Source: an uncultured Lachnospiraceae bacterium (GTDB taxonomy: Bacteria; Bacillota; Clostridia; Lachnospirales; Lachnospiraceae). Taken from it: DNA of 26,016 nt. The position numbers and the translations under genes are program-made. The stretch spans positions 1-26,016 of the forward strand of contig CABSCP010000052.1 in the NCBI GenBank assembly GCA_902476265.1, written 5' to 3'. Shown here one piece after another: positions 6,836 to 15,746 of this stretch. The stretch's first letter is position 1. Every line of letters starts with the position of its first letter. The notes under the pieces are model-generated. The model worked only from the letters and a program-made list of their open reading frames with translations, searched no databases and had not been told where the DNA came from.

Positions 6836-7143
6836 CCTGTCTCACCCCGTTTTAACCGGATTATGGGCACCAGTTGTCCCTCTGCCCCTGTTTCATATTC
6901 TACTTTTTCCACTGCTGCCCTCGGTTCATATTTGGCTGTTTTTTCAATGATTTCCAGAGCCAGCATATTTTTTGCAATATTTTCAGGCTGATCCAGAAAT
7001 GAGTAGTTTATCCCAAATTCCCGGTCAAGCGGCTGCTCTCCCTCCCATACTGAGTACAACGTTGCAAGGCATCTCCCAATATCCTCTGCTTCCTCTTTGG
7101 GTAAATTATGCAGATCAATTACAGCATGTTTTACGTCGATCAT
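6826..7143 (-). CDS. Baseplate wedge protein, GPW/gp25 family
   Basis: 105 residues with RCLATLYSVWEGEQPLDREFG and YEPRAAVEKVEYE, the two conserved blocks of the GPW/gp25 family (P2 gpW, T4 gp25). In T4 gp25 helps initiate sheath polymerisation on the baseplate; the same role is inferred. The ATG overlaps the stop of gpU (ATGA). Confidence 0.92.
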   Translation of the reverse strand: MIDVKHAVIDLHNLPKEEAEDIGRCLATLYSVWEGEQPLDREFGINYSFLDQPENIAKNMLALEIIEKTAKYEPRAAVEKVEYETGAEGQLVPIIRLKRGETGWT

Positions 7144-7538
7144 AAATACTCCTCCATCGTTACGCTCACAGTCGCCCGAGCCAGCCCCCCGTCACTCATT
7201 ACCTGATCCATGGTCTCTGAAACAGATGAAATATAAAACTTATTTTTTCCCACCGGCCTGCCGCCTATCACCAGATACTCTACTTCTCCGTTTTCTATTG
7301 CTTCTTCAATATTCGATATTACATCCTGGGGCCGTATCCCCAGCGACACATCCAGCAGCATCTTGAAACTGATACTGCTGTTTCCCGGTCCCGTAAACTC
7401 AGGGCGGTCTTTCTGTCCAACCACACTGTGTTTAGCATATTTTCCGCTTACCTTTCTGGTCATCCCATTGTAGGTAAGCACCCGCTTGTCTGTCACTTCA
7501 AATACAATCCGTGAACCAAAATTTCCGATCATCCCCAT
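7140..7538 (-). CDS. Tail protein U (P2 gpU-like)
   Basis: 132 residues with the Phage_GPU signature near the start (FEVTDKRVLTYNG), HSVVGQKDRPEFTGPG and a C-terminal beta-rich part. In P2-like phages U is needed for tail assembly. The gene order D-V-U-W here differs slightly from classical P2 but is common in Firmicute myophages. The start at 7538 has GGAGGGCGGA upstream that overlaps the end of the V gene. Confidence 0.88.
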   Translation of the reverse strand: MGMIGNFGSRIVFEVTDKRVLTYNGMTRKVSGKYAKHSVVGQKDRPEFTGPGNSSISFKMLLDVSLGIRPQDVISNIEEAIENGEVEYLVIGGRPVGKNKFYISSVSETMDQVMSDGGLARATVSVTMEEYL

Positions 7539-7539
7539 A

Positions 7540-8364
7540 TCATCCGCCCTCCAGCGCTTTCAGCCGGTCCATAATCTCTTTCAGTGTAGTATCATTTTCG
7601 CCGTCCTGCAGCCTTAGCGTTCCATCAGCTTCCACCTTCACATTTTTTCCGGCCAGCGTCGCTGTTGTTCCTGCTTTTACTTCTGCTGCTTCTTCTGCCT
7701 CCATTTTTGCGCCTGTTCCGGCTTTTATCGCAACCGTTTCTGCCGCTTCCAGCTCTGCTGTTGTTCCGGCCTTAATCTCCAGCTTTTCTATCAGTTCCAT
7801 GGCGGCTTCCATGATCACCGCCTTCAGTGGATTTTCTTCCATTTTCAGGACGATATCCGCTTGCGATGTAACATTCACCGTCCCTGTTTCTCCTCCAGTT
7901 ACCAGGACTTCCGCTACATCTGCCTGCATGCTTTCCGTTTGAATCAAGATAGAGATATTGGCCGCGATCTCCAGCACCGGTCCATCCAGCTGCGTTTTAT
8001 TGATCCCGTTTAAGTGCATATTTGCTACTTTAACCAGATATTCCCCTGTTTTATCGTCATACCGGATATACGCCGCATCCTTTTTCCGTGACAAATCTTT
8101 TCTATATAGCCCGGCTCCGGTTTCCGCCGGATTGTATGCCTGATTCCATACCGTTCCCAGGATCACTCCCCGGCTGCTGCCGTTTGACATATGGGCTACC
8201 ATCACCGTTTGTCCCACCTTTGGCATCCGATATTCATCATTAAAATTCAACATCGGGAATTCCGATGTAACCGCCTCATCCTTATCTTCATAAGTCACCC
8301 TGGCCATGCCGGTTTTATAATTAATAGAGGATACACGTCCCACGCGGATTTCACTGTTCGCCAT
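7540..8364 (-). CDS. Baseplate spike protein V (gpV/gp45-like)
   Basis: 274 residues. Residues 1-90 look like the Phage_base_V OB-fold: VGRVSSINYKTGMARVTYED, PKVGQTVMV and SNGSSRGVILGTVWN. A linker follows, then an alanine/glutamate-rich repetitive region. Three KAGT motifs recur every 16 residues (about 198-253), suggesting octad-type repeats of a trimeric beta-prism/beta-helix spike stem. The C-terminus ends in a short helix rather than a PAAR-like metal-binding tip. It would pierce the cell envelope. Start 8364 is chosen because GGGAGGGAGATC precedes it; it overlaps gene D by 14 bases. Confidence 0.88.
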   Translation of the reverse strand: MANSEIRVGRVSSINYKTGMARVTYEDKDEAVTSEFPMLNFNDEYRMPKVGQTVMVAHMSNGSSRGVILGTVWNQAYNPAETGAGLYRKDLSRKKDAAYIRYDDKTGEYLVKVANMHLNGINKTQLDGPVLEIAANISILIQTESMQADVAEVLVTGGETGTVNVTSQADIVLKMEENPLKAVIMEAAMELIEKLEIKAGTTAELEAAETVAIKAGTGAKMEAEEAAEVKAGTTATLAGKNVKVEADGTLRLQDGENDTTLKEIMDRLKALEGG

Positions 8365-9637
8365 GATCTCCCTCCCCGCTTTCTTCCTCTGCTCCCGGCA
8401 ACTGCAGCACAGTCCCGGCAAACAGCCAATGTCCATTTGCGGAGTCCTTCTTTCCCCGGCCCTGTGCCTCCGCTTCAATCACTTCTTTATTCAGATCGTA
8501 AATCTCTGCATAACGAAGTGCAGATCCTAACGTATCTTTCGCAATTTTATAGAGGGTATCTCCTTTTTGTACTGTATACGCACCGGATATTTCCCCCGAT
8601 GTCTTTTTCTTTTGCGGTTTCAGATGGACTATAGCATTATCCATCCGATACCCTACCCGATGGGCCTCAAAACTCTGCTGGCTCGCGTTTCCACCGATTT
8701 TTGATGTTACTTTATCCAGATAATAAGTTCCGTCTGGCACACCAAAACCGGTTATATTAATGCAGCAACTGGCAATCAGTTCTGGTCGGCTTATAACCGT
8801 CCCTGAAAAAGTCACCGCCTTTTTATTCTCATTGTTTAATTTTGCAACAGCTTTTCTCCTGGCATCTTCGGCGCTGTCAGCTTCTACATTCATTTCTTTA
8901 ATCCTGCTGCCTCCGCCTACCGTAACAATGTGTTTTTTATTACTCCCGGGATCAGAATATGATATCTTCGCCCCCGTGTATGTTCCGGCCATTGTGCTGT
9001 TATAACCGTACCGGATAAAGTCCTGATAACTCAGTGTCACCACCGGCGCGACCGCTTCATAAACCGCTTCGTCAAATATCACAATCTTCTCGGCAAATAC
9101 TTTCATGGCCAGTCCATATTTCTCACAGACTGCATACAAAAATTTGCAGTCCGTCTCTTTATCCTGCTCCAGAGACTTTATATGGATGTCCTCTGCCTCA
9201 TAGCTCAGTGCTATTCCCGCACGTCCGGCGATCTCAACCGCGATCTCCCGTACAGTTACATCCTCCCAGTTCTTTGTCCGCTCCTCCTCGTTAAACCCTT
9301 CCGCGCGAGGTATGGATACCGCCCCGATAGTACATGCCGCAGGCGGTCCGGACATGCTCACATCGTCTACCTCAAAACTGCCGCAGAAGGTGCCCCAGTG
9401 ATTTCCTTCTTTCTGCCAGTCATAAAACAGCATGCTGGCGTTGACATGGTCCCCTTTTTTCGGTGCCCATCCCCCCATCCACTTCCGCTCTCTGTCCTGC
9501 ACACAAAGGGAAATCCTGTCAGATTCTCCGGAAGCAATGTCCTCATAGGAAAAGGATTTAACACTTCCGGCGATATCTTCCGAGATGTCCACATGCTCAT
9601 ATTCCATCTGCAGGACGGCCCTTCTCGCCCTGCTCAT
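8351..9637 (-). CDS. Baseplate hub / late control protein D with C-terminal LysM
   Basis: 428 residues. The N-terminal part matches the gpD/gp27-like hub (RAVLQMEYEHVDISEDIA, WAPKKGDHVNASMLF, DCKFLYAVCEKYGLAMKV, SYSDPG). Residues about 354-413 form a LysM domain (YTVQKGDTLYKIAKDTLG ... WLFAGTVLQLP) that could bind peptidoglycan. Fusion of the hub with LysM resembles a combination of PBSX XkdQ and XkdP functions. ATG 9637 is preferred over 9652: GGAGG lies 8 bases upstream and it overlaps the stop of gene X as ATGA. Confidence 0.9.
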   Translation of the reverse strand: MSRARRAVLQMEYEHVDISEDIAGSVKSFSYEDIASGESDRISLCVQDRERKWMGGWAPKKGDHVNASMLFYDWQKEGNHWGTFCGSFEVDDVSMSGPPAACTIGAVSIPRAEGFNEEERTKNWEDVTVREIAVEIAGRAGIALSYEAEDIHIKSLEQDKETDCKFLYAVCEKYGLAMKVFAEKIVIFDEAVYEAVAPVVTLSYQDFIRYGYNSTMAGTYTGAKISYSDPGSNKKHIVTVGGGSRIKEMNVEADSAEDARRKAVAKLNNENKKAVTFSGTVISRPELIASCCINITGFGVPDGTYYLDKVTSKIGGNASQQSFEAHRVGYRMDNAIVHLKPQKKKTSGEISGAYTVQKGDTLYKIAKDTLGSALRYAEIYDLNKEVIEAEAQGRGKKDSANGHWLFAGTVLQLPGAEEESGEGDHGEQ

Positions 9638-9831
9638 CCTCTTTTCCTCCATGCCGGTAAGTTGGATTCTTCCACCGGCAGATCAGGTGTATTCAAAATG
9701 ACTCCGGCAGGAAAAACAGCAATATCCAAAAGCGGCATATTATTCTGCATCAGAAATCCGATATACTTTTCATCACCATATATGGTTTTTGCTGCTTCAT
9801 CCCAGCATTCTCCCTGCTGTGTTTTATGCAT
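9634..9831 (-). CDS. Tail protein X (P2 gpX-like)
   Basis: 65 residues. The C-terminal VFPAGVILNTPDLP is the hallmark of the gpX family, a small LysM-like protein thought to bind the tail hub or cell wall. It is placed between tape measure and D, as in P2-like phages. The ATG at 9831 has GGAGGATCAGGA upstream. Confidence 0.9.
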   Translation of the reverse strand: MHKTQQGECWDEAAKTIYGDEKYIGFLMQNNMPLLDIAVFPAGVILNTPDLPVEESNLPAWRKRG

Positions 9832-9845
9832 CTTCCTGATCCTCC

Positions 9846-12800
9846 TTACACAAAACTGCTCCGTCCGTAATCTTTCAAATATTGCTGCATCTGCCGCGCG
9901 AATTTCTCCTGTTCTGTCTCCAATACTTCCCTGACATCGTCCTGGGTCACCGCCGCACCTTCAAAGTGTAGTGTTGGGCTATACTCGATTCTAATTTCCG
10001 GCGCTCCATACGAATAGGAATTCCCTTCGCTGATGACCGGATTGTTTCCTCCGGTCAGCCCGTCCATTCCCAGTAGTTGTCCGGTTTTTTCCCACAGACT
10101 TATGGCATTTTGCGATCCGTCCAGTGGTATCGCCGCTTCTGGCCCATCTTCTGCAAACCAAGCGATGTGCGGCCGGTCAAAAATTCCTCCGTCTGCATGC
10201 CCTGTGATACTGTTTTTATAATATGCTTCCGAATAAGGAGCATTTTTAACTTCTGCTTCAAAATTCAGCGGTATTTGCAGCCTGTTTTCACCGAACGTTT
10301 TAGTAATCATGCTCTGCGTGGAAAGAAACGACTGCTTCACGGCCCCATCAATTTGATCCTGGTTATCTTTAATCGCATTTGCCAGCTGTTCCGGGACATA
10401 CTCTCCTGCATCCATAATCCCTTCTATCATCTTTGCGTATTCATTTGACTGTGCAGTTTGTCCGATCAGTCCCCACAATGCTTCCGATTCTCCCGCCAGT
10501 CCTCCCAATATAGAAGCATCCCGGATTCCTTCTTTTAATGCCTCTGGTATCTCCTTCCCTTTTTTCCTGTACTGGTCCGCCATCTCCTGCATCTGTTCCA
10601 GTTCCGGTGCCATCTGATCAAACAGATCCCCAAAAGCATCCTTTGTAGATCCGTCAATCTCATGTTTCATCCCTTTTACCAGATCCAGTCCCAGCTGATC
10701 CAAAAGTGCATGATTTCCGCCGGACTGTGCCATCACGAGAGCATCCCCCAGCCTCTCTCCGGTTTTATCCTCCAGAAGTTTTTCCAGGCTGTCCCATTCC
10801 TCTCCATACTGCTGTTTGATCATGTCCATCTGGAACTGTACGGCTTTTGCCTGGGTTTCCATTTTCTGCTGCAGGTACCCTTCGTTTATGGCATCTGCGG
10901 ATGCTTCGAACTCATCCTGTGTCATATTCCCCTCTGACCGCATAAGCCGCAATTCTGACATGGATGTAACATAAGCTTCATCGTATGCCTTTACCGCTTC
11001 GTCAACTTGTCTTTGGATTTCATCCTGCAGGTTGATAAAGGAGTCTGCATCCAAAAGCTGCCCGCTGTATTTCTGCCCGACCAAATCCAGACCGGCATCA
11101 AAATTGCTTCCTGCCAGCGCAGACTGCACATGTGCGATCTGCTGCTGGAGTTTCGATATTTCCTCCACTTCGTCAATATCCAGGAGACCATCCTGGAACG
11201 CTTCCGTAATTGTTTCGTTCAATTTTGTACCCAGGTCCTGCAGTTCACTTTGCTTTTCTGCATAAAAACTGTTGATCTGCGTTACAATATTGCTGCTTTC
11301 CAGGTCGTCCTGAACCAGCGTTCCAACGGAAAGGCTCACTGCATACTGCTTCTGTGCCACATAATCCTGCGTTGACTGCACAAATGACTGCACCTGGTCC
11401 TGATATTCCTGCTTTTCCTGATCCGTCAACTCCATTCCGATGGATACTTTCCAGTTCATTTTATCCATATCCGCCATAGCTGCCTGAATGGAATCAGATA
11501 TCCCGTCCAGTTCATCCATGGCCGCCAGTGACTGCCTCACCTTTTCCAGGCTTTTGCTTTTCACTACATGGGCCGCCGCATCCTGCAGGTCTGACAGGGA
11601 GAGTGCAATATTCCCAAAATGGGCATTCAGATTGGCTTTTTTAGCATTTTCAGCGCTCTTCTTTACCGCCGTACCAATGCCCGCGATCACGGCCGCTGTT
11701 CCTCCCAGTGCCATAATTCCCACTCCTGCAGGTCCCATAGCTCCCAGCGCCCCTGCAATTGATGCTACTCCTGTTGCAATCTTGTAAGTTCCCAGCGCGG
11801 TTCCAACGCCTGTTATGGTACCCACAAGCAGTCCTGGATTCTTTACCAGCCAGCCTCCTACTTTCAAAAACGGTTCTGCAAATTCTCCTATCGCTTCCCC
11901 TGCTTCCCGTGTCTGCCTCACCATTGTGGGCATATTTTTTGTTGCCGACTGGATCATATCTCCCAGTGCATCCTCCTGTCCGGCTATGTTGTCCACAAAA
12001 TCATTCACAAGTCCCATTGCTTCCGTTAGTCCCGGTCTAAGATCGTCATAGATGCTGATCCCGATGTCCGTCATTTTGTTTCCCAGCATATCTGTCTGGC
12101 TTTCCAGTGTTGCGTAACGCTGTGCCGCCTCGTTTGACAGCGCTGTATTCTCCTCCCACGCTTTATTTGATAAAGACAGTGCATCCTCAAACAGATCGCT
12201 TGCGTTCGCGGCTCTCAACAGGGTATCCCGTAGGCGTACCTCCTTGATTCCCATTTCGTCTAATACTGCAATCGCGCTTTTTCCGTTGTGTTCTGTATTA
12301 TTCAAACCCTTTAGAAAAGCATTTATTGCCGTTGTAGCATCCTCTTTAAACGCTTTCTTGAATTGGTCTCCTGTCATTCCTGCTACACGCGCATATTCCT
12401 TCAATCCAGCGCCCGTTTCTGCTGCCAGCTGCATATTTACCAACAGCTTTGAAAAAGCGCTTCCTCCGGCTTCCGCCTCGATTCCAACAGATGACAAAGA
12501 TGCCGCATAAGCCATGATATCAGCCTGTGAAAGACGTACCTGCGTTCCTGCTGCCGCTAACCGCATTCCCATTCCCATGATATCTGCTTCTGTCGTTGCC
12601 ATGTTATTTCCCAATGCCACCACGGTACTTCCCAGTTCATCAAACTTGTCCTGCTCCATCTTTGATATATTTGCAAATTTGGCAAATTCTGCAGCGCCTT
12701 CTTCTCGTGTCAGATTTGTTGCCACTTCCAGATCCGCCATTGTTTTCGTAAATTCAGTAATATTTTTTGTCTGAATTCCTAACTGTCCTGCAGATTCCGC

Positions 12801-13259
12801 AATTTCAGAAAGACCGGCGGCCGATGTTGGCATTTCTTTGGCCATCTGCCGTATATCATCCCTCATCTGCGCCAGTTCTTCATCCGTTGCATTCACAGTC
12901 TTCTTTACTCCCGCAAACGCGGACTCAAACTCCGATCCGGCAGATATGGATGCACCCAGTCCCGCCACGATTGCGGTTCCCCCCGCAACAGCAGCTACCG
13001 ATATGGCGGTAAACGATGCTTTTGCGGCTTTTTCCAAACCTGAAAAAGCCGGTTCAGCATCTTCCAATTTACTCTTCAAACTTTGGGATATCTGTGCAGC
13101 CGCAGAGGAAGAGTATTCGGAGGTAGCTGCGGCTGTTTTGGCCGCCTGTTTTGTCAAATCACTTAGTTCCTTTTTGGTCAGCTTGGTACTGTCATAAAAG
13201 GATTTTTCAATTTCACCGGCTATTTTTATTGCCAGTTCGTATTCTTTGTTCTTTGCCAA
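9846..13259 (-). CDS. Tail tape measure protein (TP901 family)
   Basis: 1137 residues, the longest gene. The N-terminus has coiled coils and alanine-rich segments. Residues about 80-300 match the TP901 core (SAGSEFESAFAGVKKTVNAT, AGQLGIQTKNI, NNMATTEADIMGMG, MRLAAAGTQVRLSQADIM). Glycine/alanine-rich hydrophobic segments follow around 470-530 (VGIMALGGTAAVIAGIG). The C-terminus ends in a GGIFDRPHIAWFAEDGPEAAIPL block, conserved in tape measures. By the usual 1.5 Angstrom per residue it would set a tail of about 170 nm. It starts at TTG 13259 with GAGGTG seven bases before, within the end of the frameshifted chaperone extension. Confidence 0.95.
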   Translation of the reverse strand: MAKNKEYELAIKIAGEIEKSFYDSTKLTKKELSDLTKQAAKTAAATSEYSSSAAAQISQSLKSKLEDAEPAFSGLEKAAKASFTAISVAAVAGGTAIVAGLGASISAGSEFESAFAGVKKTVNATDEELAQMRDDIRQMAKEMPTSAAGLSEIAESAGQLGIQTKNITEFTKTMADLEVATNLTREEGAAEFAKFANISKMEQDKFDELGSTVVALGNNMATTEADIMGMGMRLAAAGTQVRLSQADIMAYAASLSSVGIEAEAGGSAFSKLLVNMQLAAETGAGLKEYARVAGMTGDQFKKAFKEDATTAINAFLKGLNNTEHNGKSAIAVLDEMGIKEVRLRDTLLRAANASDLFEDALSLSNKAWEENTALSNEAAQRYATLESQTDMLGNKMTDIGISIYDDLRPGLTEAMGLVNDFVDNIAGQEDALGDMIQSATKNMPTMVRQTREAGEAIGEFAEPFLKVGGWLVKNPGLLVGTITGVGTALGTYKIATGVASIAGALGAMGPAGVGIMALGGTAAVIAGIGTAVKKSAENAKKANLNAHFGNIALSLSDLQDAAAHVVKSKSLEKVRQSLAAMDELDGISDSIQAAMADMDKMNWKVSIGMELTDQEKQEYQDQVQSFVQSTQDYVAQKQYAVSLSVGTLVQDDLESSNIVTQINSFYAEKQSELQDLGTKLNETITEAFQDGLLDIDEVEEISKLQQQIAHVQSALAGSNFDAGLDLVGQKYSGQLLDADSFINLQDEIQRQVDEAVKAYDEAYVTSMSELRLMRSEGNMTQDEFEASADAINEGYLQQKMETQAKAVQFQMDMIKQQYGEEWDSLEKLLEDKTGERLGDALVMAQSGGNHALLDQLGLDLVKGMKHEIDGSTKDAFGDLFDQMAPELEQMQEMADQYRKKGKEIPEALKEGIRDASILGGLAGESEALWGLIGQTAQSNEYAKMIEGIMDAGEYVPEQLANAIKDNQDQIDGAVKQSFLSTQSMITKTFGENRLQIPLNFEAEVKNAPYSEAYYKNSITGHADGGIFDRPHIAWFAEDGPEAAIPLDGSQNAISLWEKTGQLLGMDGLTGGNNPVISEGNSYSYGAPEIRIEYSPTLHFEGAAVTQDDVREVLETEQEKFARQMQQYLKDYGRSSFV

Positions 13260-13751
13260 ATTCGTTCACCTCTTTTACTACCTCTATCAGCTCTTTCACT
13301 GGCATATTCATAAAAAAATCCATTCCCGTTCTGGTTTGAATGCTCATCCGTACACACAGGCGGCGCAGTGCGGATGCTTCCCCTGGCTTTATCCCTTCCT
13401 GTACAAAAAACCCGTCACCCGGTTTTTCACCTGCATCGCGGCCCATGGCGGCAGCTGTTCAAAAAATTCTATCGGCAATCCGGTCCCGCGCGCTGCAAGA
13501 TTGATCGCATACTCCAGCGTCATTTCCTGCAGGAAGTCTACATTTCCTTTTCTGTTCAGAATGCGGCTTACTGCGATCATGTCCGCCGCTTTCAGATTTT
13601 CCATCCCTGTCAGGTCGATTTTTTTATACTCTTCTCCTTCAAATTTGATGGGCTTTTTCAACGTGATCAACATCATCCCATCTTCGATGTCATTCAGTTC
13701 TTCAACATTTCCATCCTCATCTACTTTTACAATTTCATTTTCCGTATTCAT
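13213..13751 (-). CDS. Frameshifted tail assembly chaperone (gpE-gpE'-like fusion)
   Basis: Predicted product of a -1 ribosomal shift at 13404-13410. The first 116 residues of the 13389-13751 gene are followed by 63 residues (VQEGIKPGEASALRR ... ELIEVVKEVNEFG), giving about 179. The extension is open in the -1 frame from 13446 to 13213, has no start signal of its own, and lies just before the tape measure. In P2, gene E is extended to E' in the same place and the same frame. The extended form is expected to bind the tape measure while the short form coats it. Confidence 0.8.
13389..13751 (-). CDS. Tail assembly chaperone, short form (gpE-like)
   Basis: 120 residues with an acidic N-terminus (VDEDGNVEELNDIEDGM), then LKKPIKFEGEEYKKIDLTGMENLKAADM (in pieces LKKPIKFEGE and LKAADMI) and a C-terminal PWAAMQVKNRVTGFL. 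This matches the Phage_TAC_7/gp41-type tail assembly chaperones between tube and tape measure. ATG 13751 is preferred over ATG 13757 because GGAGG is 8 rather than 2 bases away. Confidence 0.85.
   Translation of the reverse strand: MNTENEIVKVDEDGNVEELNDIEDGMMLITLKKPIKFEGEEYKKIDLTGMENLKAADMIAVSRILNRKGNVDFLQEMTLEYAINLAARGTGLPIEFFEQLPPWAAMQVKNRVTGFLYRKG
13404..13410 (-). promoter_or_regulatory. -1 frameshift slippery heptamer T TTT TTG
   Basis: In the chaperone frame the codons are GGT TTT TTG TAC, giving a perfect X XXY YYZ heptamer. T TTT TTG is the heptamer reported for the P2 E/E' shift. The -1 frame is open for 63 more codons. A CATCCG/CGGATG stem (13371-13376 with 13345-13350), possibly extended by CAC/GTG, lies about 27 bases downstream, farther than usual for a stimulatory structure. 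Confidence 0.8.
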
Positions 13752-13764
13752 ATCCATTTCCTCC

Positions 13765-14283
13765 TCAGCACTGTTTGCGGATATCCGCCATCAGGTCTTT
13801 TCCGTTTACCTTATAAACGCTGTTCAGCTTATCCAGCTCCAACATTGTTTCTCCGCCGATCTCGATCAGTATGTAGGTCAGCTCCAGCGTCACGGATGCA
13901 TTCATCAGATCAGCCTGTTTCAGTGTGCCGAAATTTGCAGATGTAGGGCGCCCGCGTAATACCATTCTCATTCCGCTGGAACTCAATGTTCCGCCGGTGT
14001 CCTTGTTTACGTTCTGGATAGATGTGCGCAGTACCAGTTCTGCCTGCTGGCTGGCATTCATAAGATTAAAGAATTCTTTGTTTACCATCCGAAACGGTAT
14101 TTCCTGTGAAAGGCTCTGAAACATACCTACAACAGCAGTATTGTAAGTTCCCATGATTCCGGCACCGCTGACTTCTGCAGTGATCGCCTGCAGCTGTGTC
14201 AGTGTCACCTCACCGGTCACACCCTGCAGCCGGTTTCCGCCGTCATATACATTAAAAAGGTTGATTACTTCGGGAAAATTCAT
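13765..14283 (-). CDS. Major tail tube protein (P2 FII-like)
   Basis: 172 residues. MNFPEVINLFNVYDGGNRLQGV, the central SGAGIMGTYNTAVVGMF and the late MVLRGRPTSANFG match the Phage_tube/FII family of contractile tails. It forms the inner tube inside the sheath. Its ATG overlaps the sheath stop (ATGA), giving coupled sheath-tube translation. Confidence 0.92.
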   Translation of the reverse strand: MNFPEVINLFNVYDGGNRLQGVTGEVTLTQLQAITAEVSGAGIMGTYNTAVVGMFQSLSQEIPFRMVNKEFFNLMNASQQAELVLRTSIQNVNKDTGGTLSSSGMRMVLRGRPTSANFGTLKQADLMNASVTLELTYILIEIGGETMLELDKLNSVYKVNGKDLMADIRKQC

Positions 14284-15746
14284 ACATTACCTCCTGTTCC
14301 TGCCAGACTCTCTGCCAGCATGCTGGGATCAAATTTCAAAATAAACGCAATATCCTCTGCCGGTGTGAAAGCCGCCATGTAGATATGGAAAATGACCTGT
14401 CCAGTCAGTACATTCTCCACGCTGTTCTCCTCTTCGTTATACTCGATCCGTCCCCCTGCCAGTTTTCCATCCGACACATAGCTGTTCAGCCTGATGTTTT
14501 CCGTGTCGCAGATTGATTCAATCAGCCTGTAATTTGCCGGGCTGTCAACCTTCTCGTGATAGATAGTTATCAGACTGTTTGCCATCCACGTAAACATTCT
14601 CCGGCAGGCAATCCACCGATCCTTTGCCTCGGTCACTTCCGGATAAGCGGATGTATTGTTTCCCCAGGCACGCCATCCCTTCTCGTTGATCGCGGTTACT
14701 ACTCCAACCGCATTCAGTGTGTTTGCCTGTTCCCTGTCCATATATACTTCCGTTCCGTCGTTCAAAACTGCGCCATCTACGTTCAACATCTGGTTAGACA
14801 GATAAATACAAGGCACGTTATCATTGGAGGCATCTGTATAAGATGCCATTGCACCATAAACGGCAGAAAAATACAGTCTTTTTCCGGCAGCCTGTACCAT
14901 GGGCCAGAGCACAAGTGCATGCCGGTCAGCATAACCGCTGTCCTCCTTAGCTTTCTGCACATCAACATACATTTTTGCTTTTTCGGTATCCAAATCCAAC
15001 AGGCACTCCGAGGAGAAAACGCCGTTTACATACTCGCACTTGGCAATCATAGCCTGTCCAACTTCCGGTAAATGGCTCCATCCCGGTGCCATCAGGAATG
15101 CCGCCGTGAGACCGGTACGAGGATATACCTGACGGATTACCTCCATCCCGCTCTCCTTTCCGGTCTGCGCATCGTATCCGCCGATGATGTCCTCTTTCGT
15201 CACCATTTCCGGTGCGATGCTCGCAGAAGACACTTTTATGCTTTCCGCTCCATTTGTCTGCTCCGATATCAGCGTAACCTGAAGCTTTCCTGCACTGTCA
15301 AATGTAAGCAGATAGTCGGTCCCTTCCGCCAGGTTTGTTTCTCCCATGCACACTTTTACGCTTGATTTCAGTACACCGTCCACATCTTCCAGCTTCGCCT
15401 GCCTGTTTATGATTTTATATTCCTTTTCCGGGTTATCCTTTTTGTGTTTTTCCGGATCAAGAACGTTGATAAATACTACCGGCGCCACAGCGAAAGCGAT
15501 AAAGCTCGCATACATGGATTGGCACAAGGTATAATCCTTAAAATTTTCGCTGTATCCTAGTTTTTTTCTGGCATCCTCCATACTGCTGCATAACACCGGC
15601 GTGTTGACGGCTGCTTCCGGATTGTCTGCCAGATTTACCGGTGCAGTTCCAATCACTACCTGCAATCCAGCCGCTCCCGTCAAAGGTGCCGCTGTTTCTG
15701 TTCCTTTCTCGATTACCCGGACACCATGATAATATTTCCCGCTCAT
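14280..15746 (-). CDS. Tail sheath protein
   Basis: 488 residues. The N-terminus is GVRVIEKGTETAAPLTGAAG, and the sheath landmarks follow: GLTAAFLMAPGWSHLPEVGQAM, RHALVLWPMVQAAGK, GWRAWGNNTSAYPEV, RRMFTWMANSL and TGQVIFHIYMAAFTPAEDI (the long ones shown as short motifs GTE, APGWSH, WGNNT and AAFTPAEDI). It polymerises around the tube and contracts on infection. ATG 15746 is preferred because AGGAGAGGAG precedes it and it overlaps the upstream stop as ATGA; earlier in-frame codons lie inside the previous gene. Confidence 0.95.
   Translation of the reverse strand: MSGKYYHGVRVIEKGTETAAPLTGAAGLQVVIGTAPVNLADNPEAAVNTPVLCSSMEDARKKLGYSENFKDYTLCQSMYASFIAFAVAPVVFINVLDPEKHKKDNPEKEYKIINRQAKLEDVDGVLKSSVKVCMGETNLAEGTDYLLTFDSAGKLQVTLISEQTNGAESIKVSSASIAPEMVTKEDIIGGYDAQTGKESGMEVIRQVYPRTGLTAAFLMAPGWSHLPEVGQAMIAKCEYVNGVFSSECLLDLDTEKAKMYVDVQKAKEDSGYADRHALVLWPMVQAAGKRLYFSAVYGAMASYTDASNDNVPCIYLSNQMLNVDGAVLNDGTEVYMDREQANTLNAVGVVTAINEKGWRAWGNNTSAYPEVTEAKDRWIACRRMFTWMANSLITIYHEKVDSPANYRLIESICDTENIRLNSYVSDGKLAGGRIEYNEEENSVENVLTGQVIFHIYMAAFTPAEDIAFILKFDPSMLAESLAGTGGNV

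Noticed and set aside
11488..13197. Series of plus-strand frames opposite the tape measure
   Set aside because: Complement of alanine-rich coding; no start signals or recognisable products.
13424..13431. Alternative slippery site G AAA AAC in the chaperone gene
   Set aside because: The P-site pairing after a -1 slip is poor, whereas T TTT TTG at 13404-13410 is a perfect heptamer matching P2.
13246..13959. Plus-strand 237-codon frame opposite chaperone and tube genes
   Set aside because: Its translation is phenylalanine/serine-rich without domain features, and it is antisense to well-supported tail genes.
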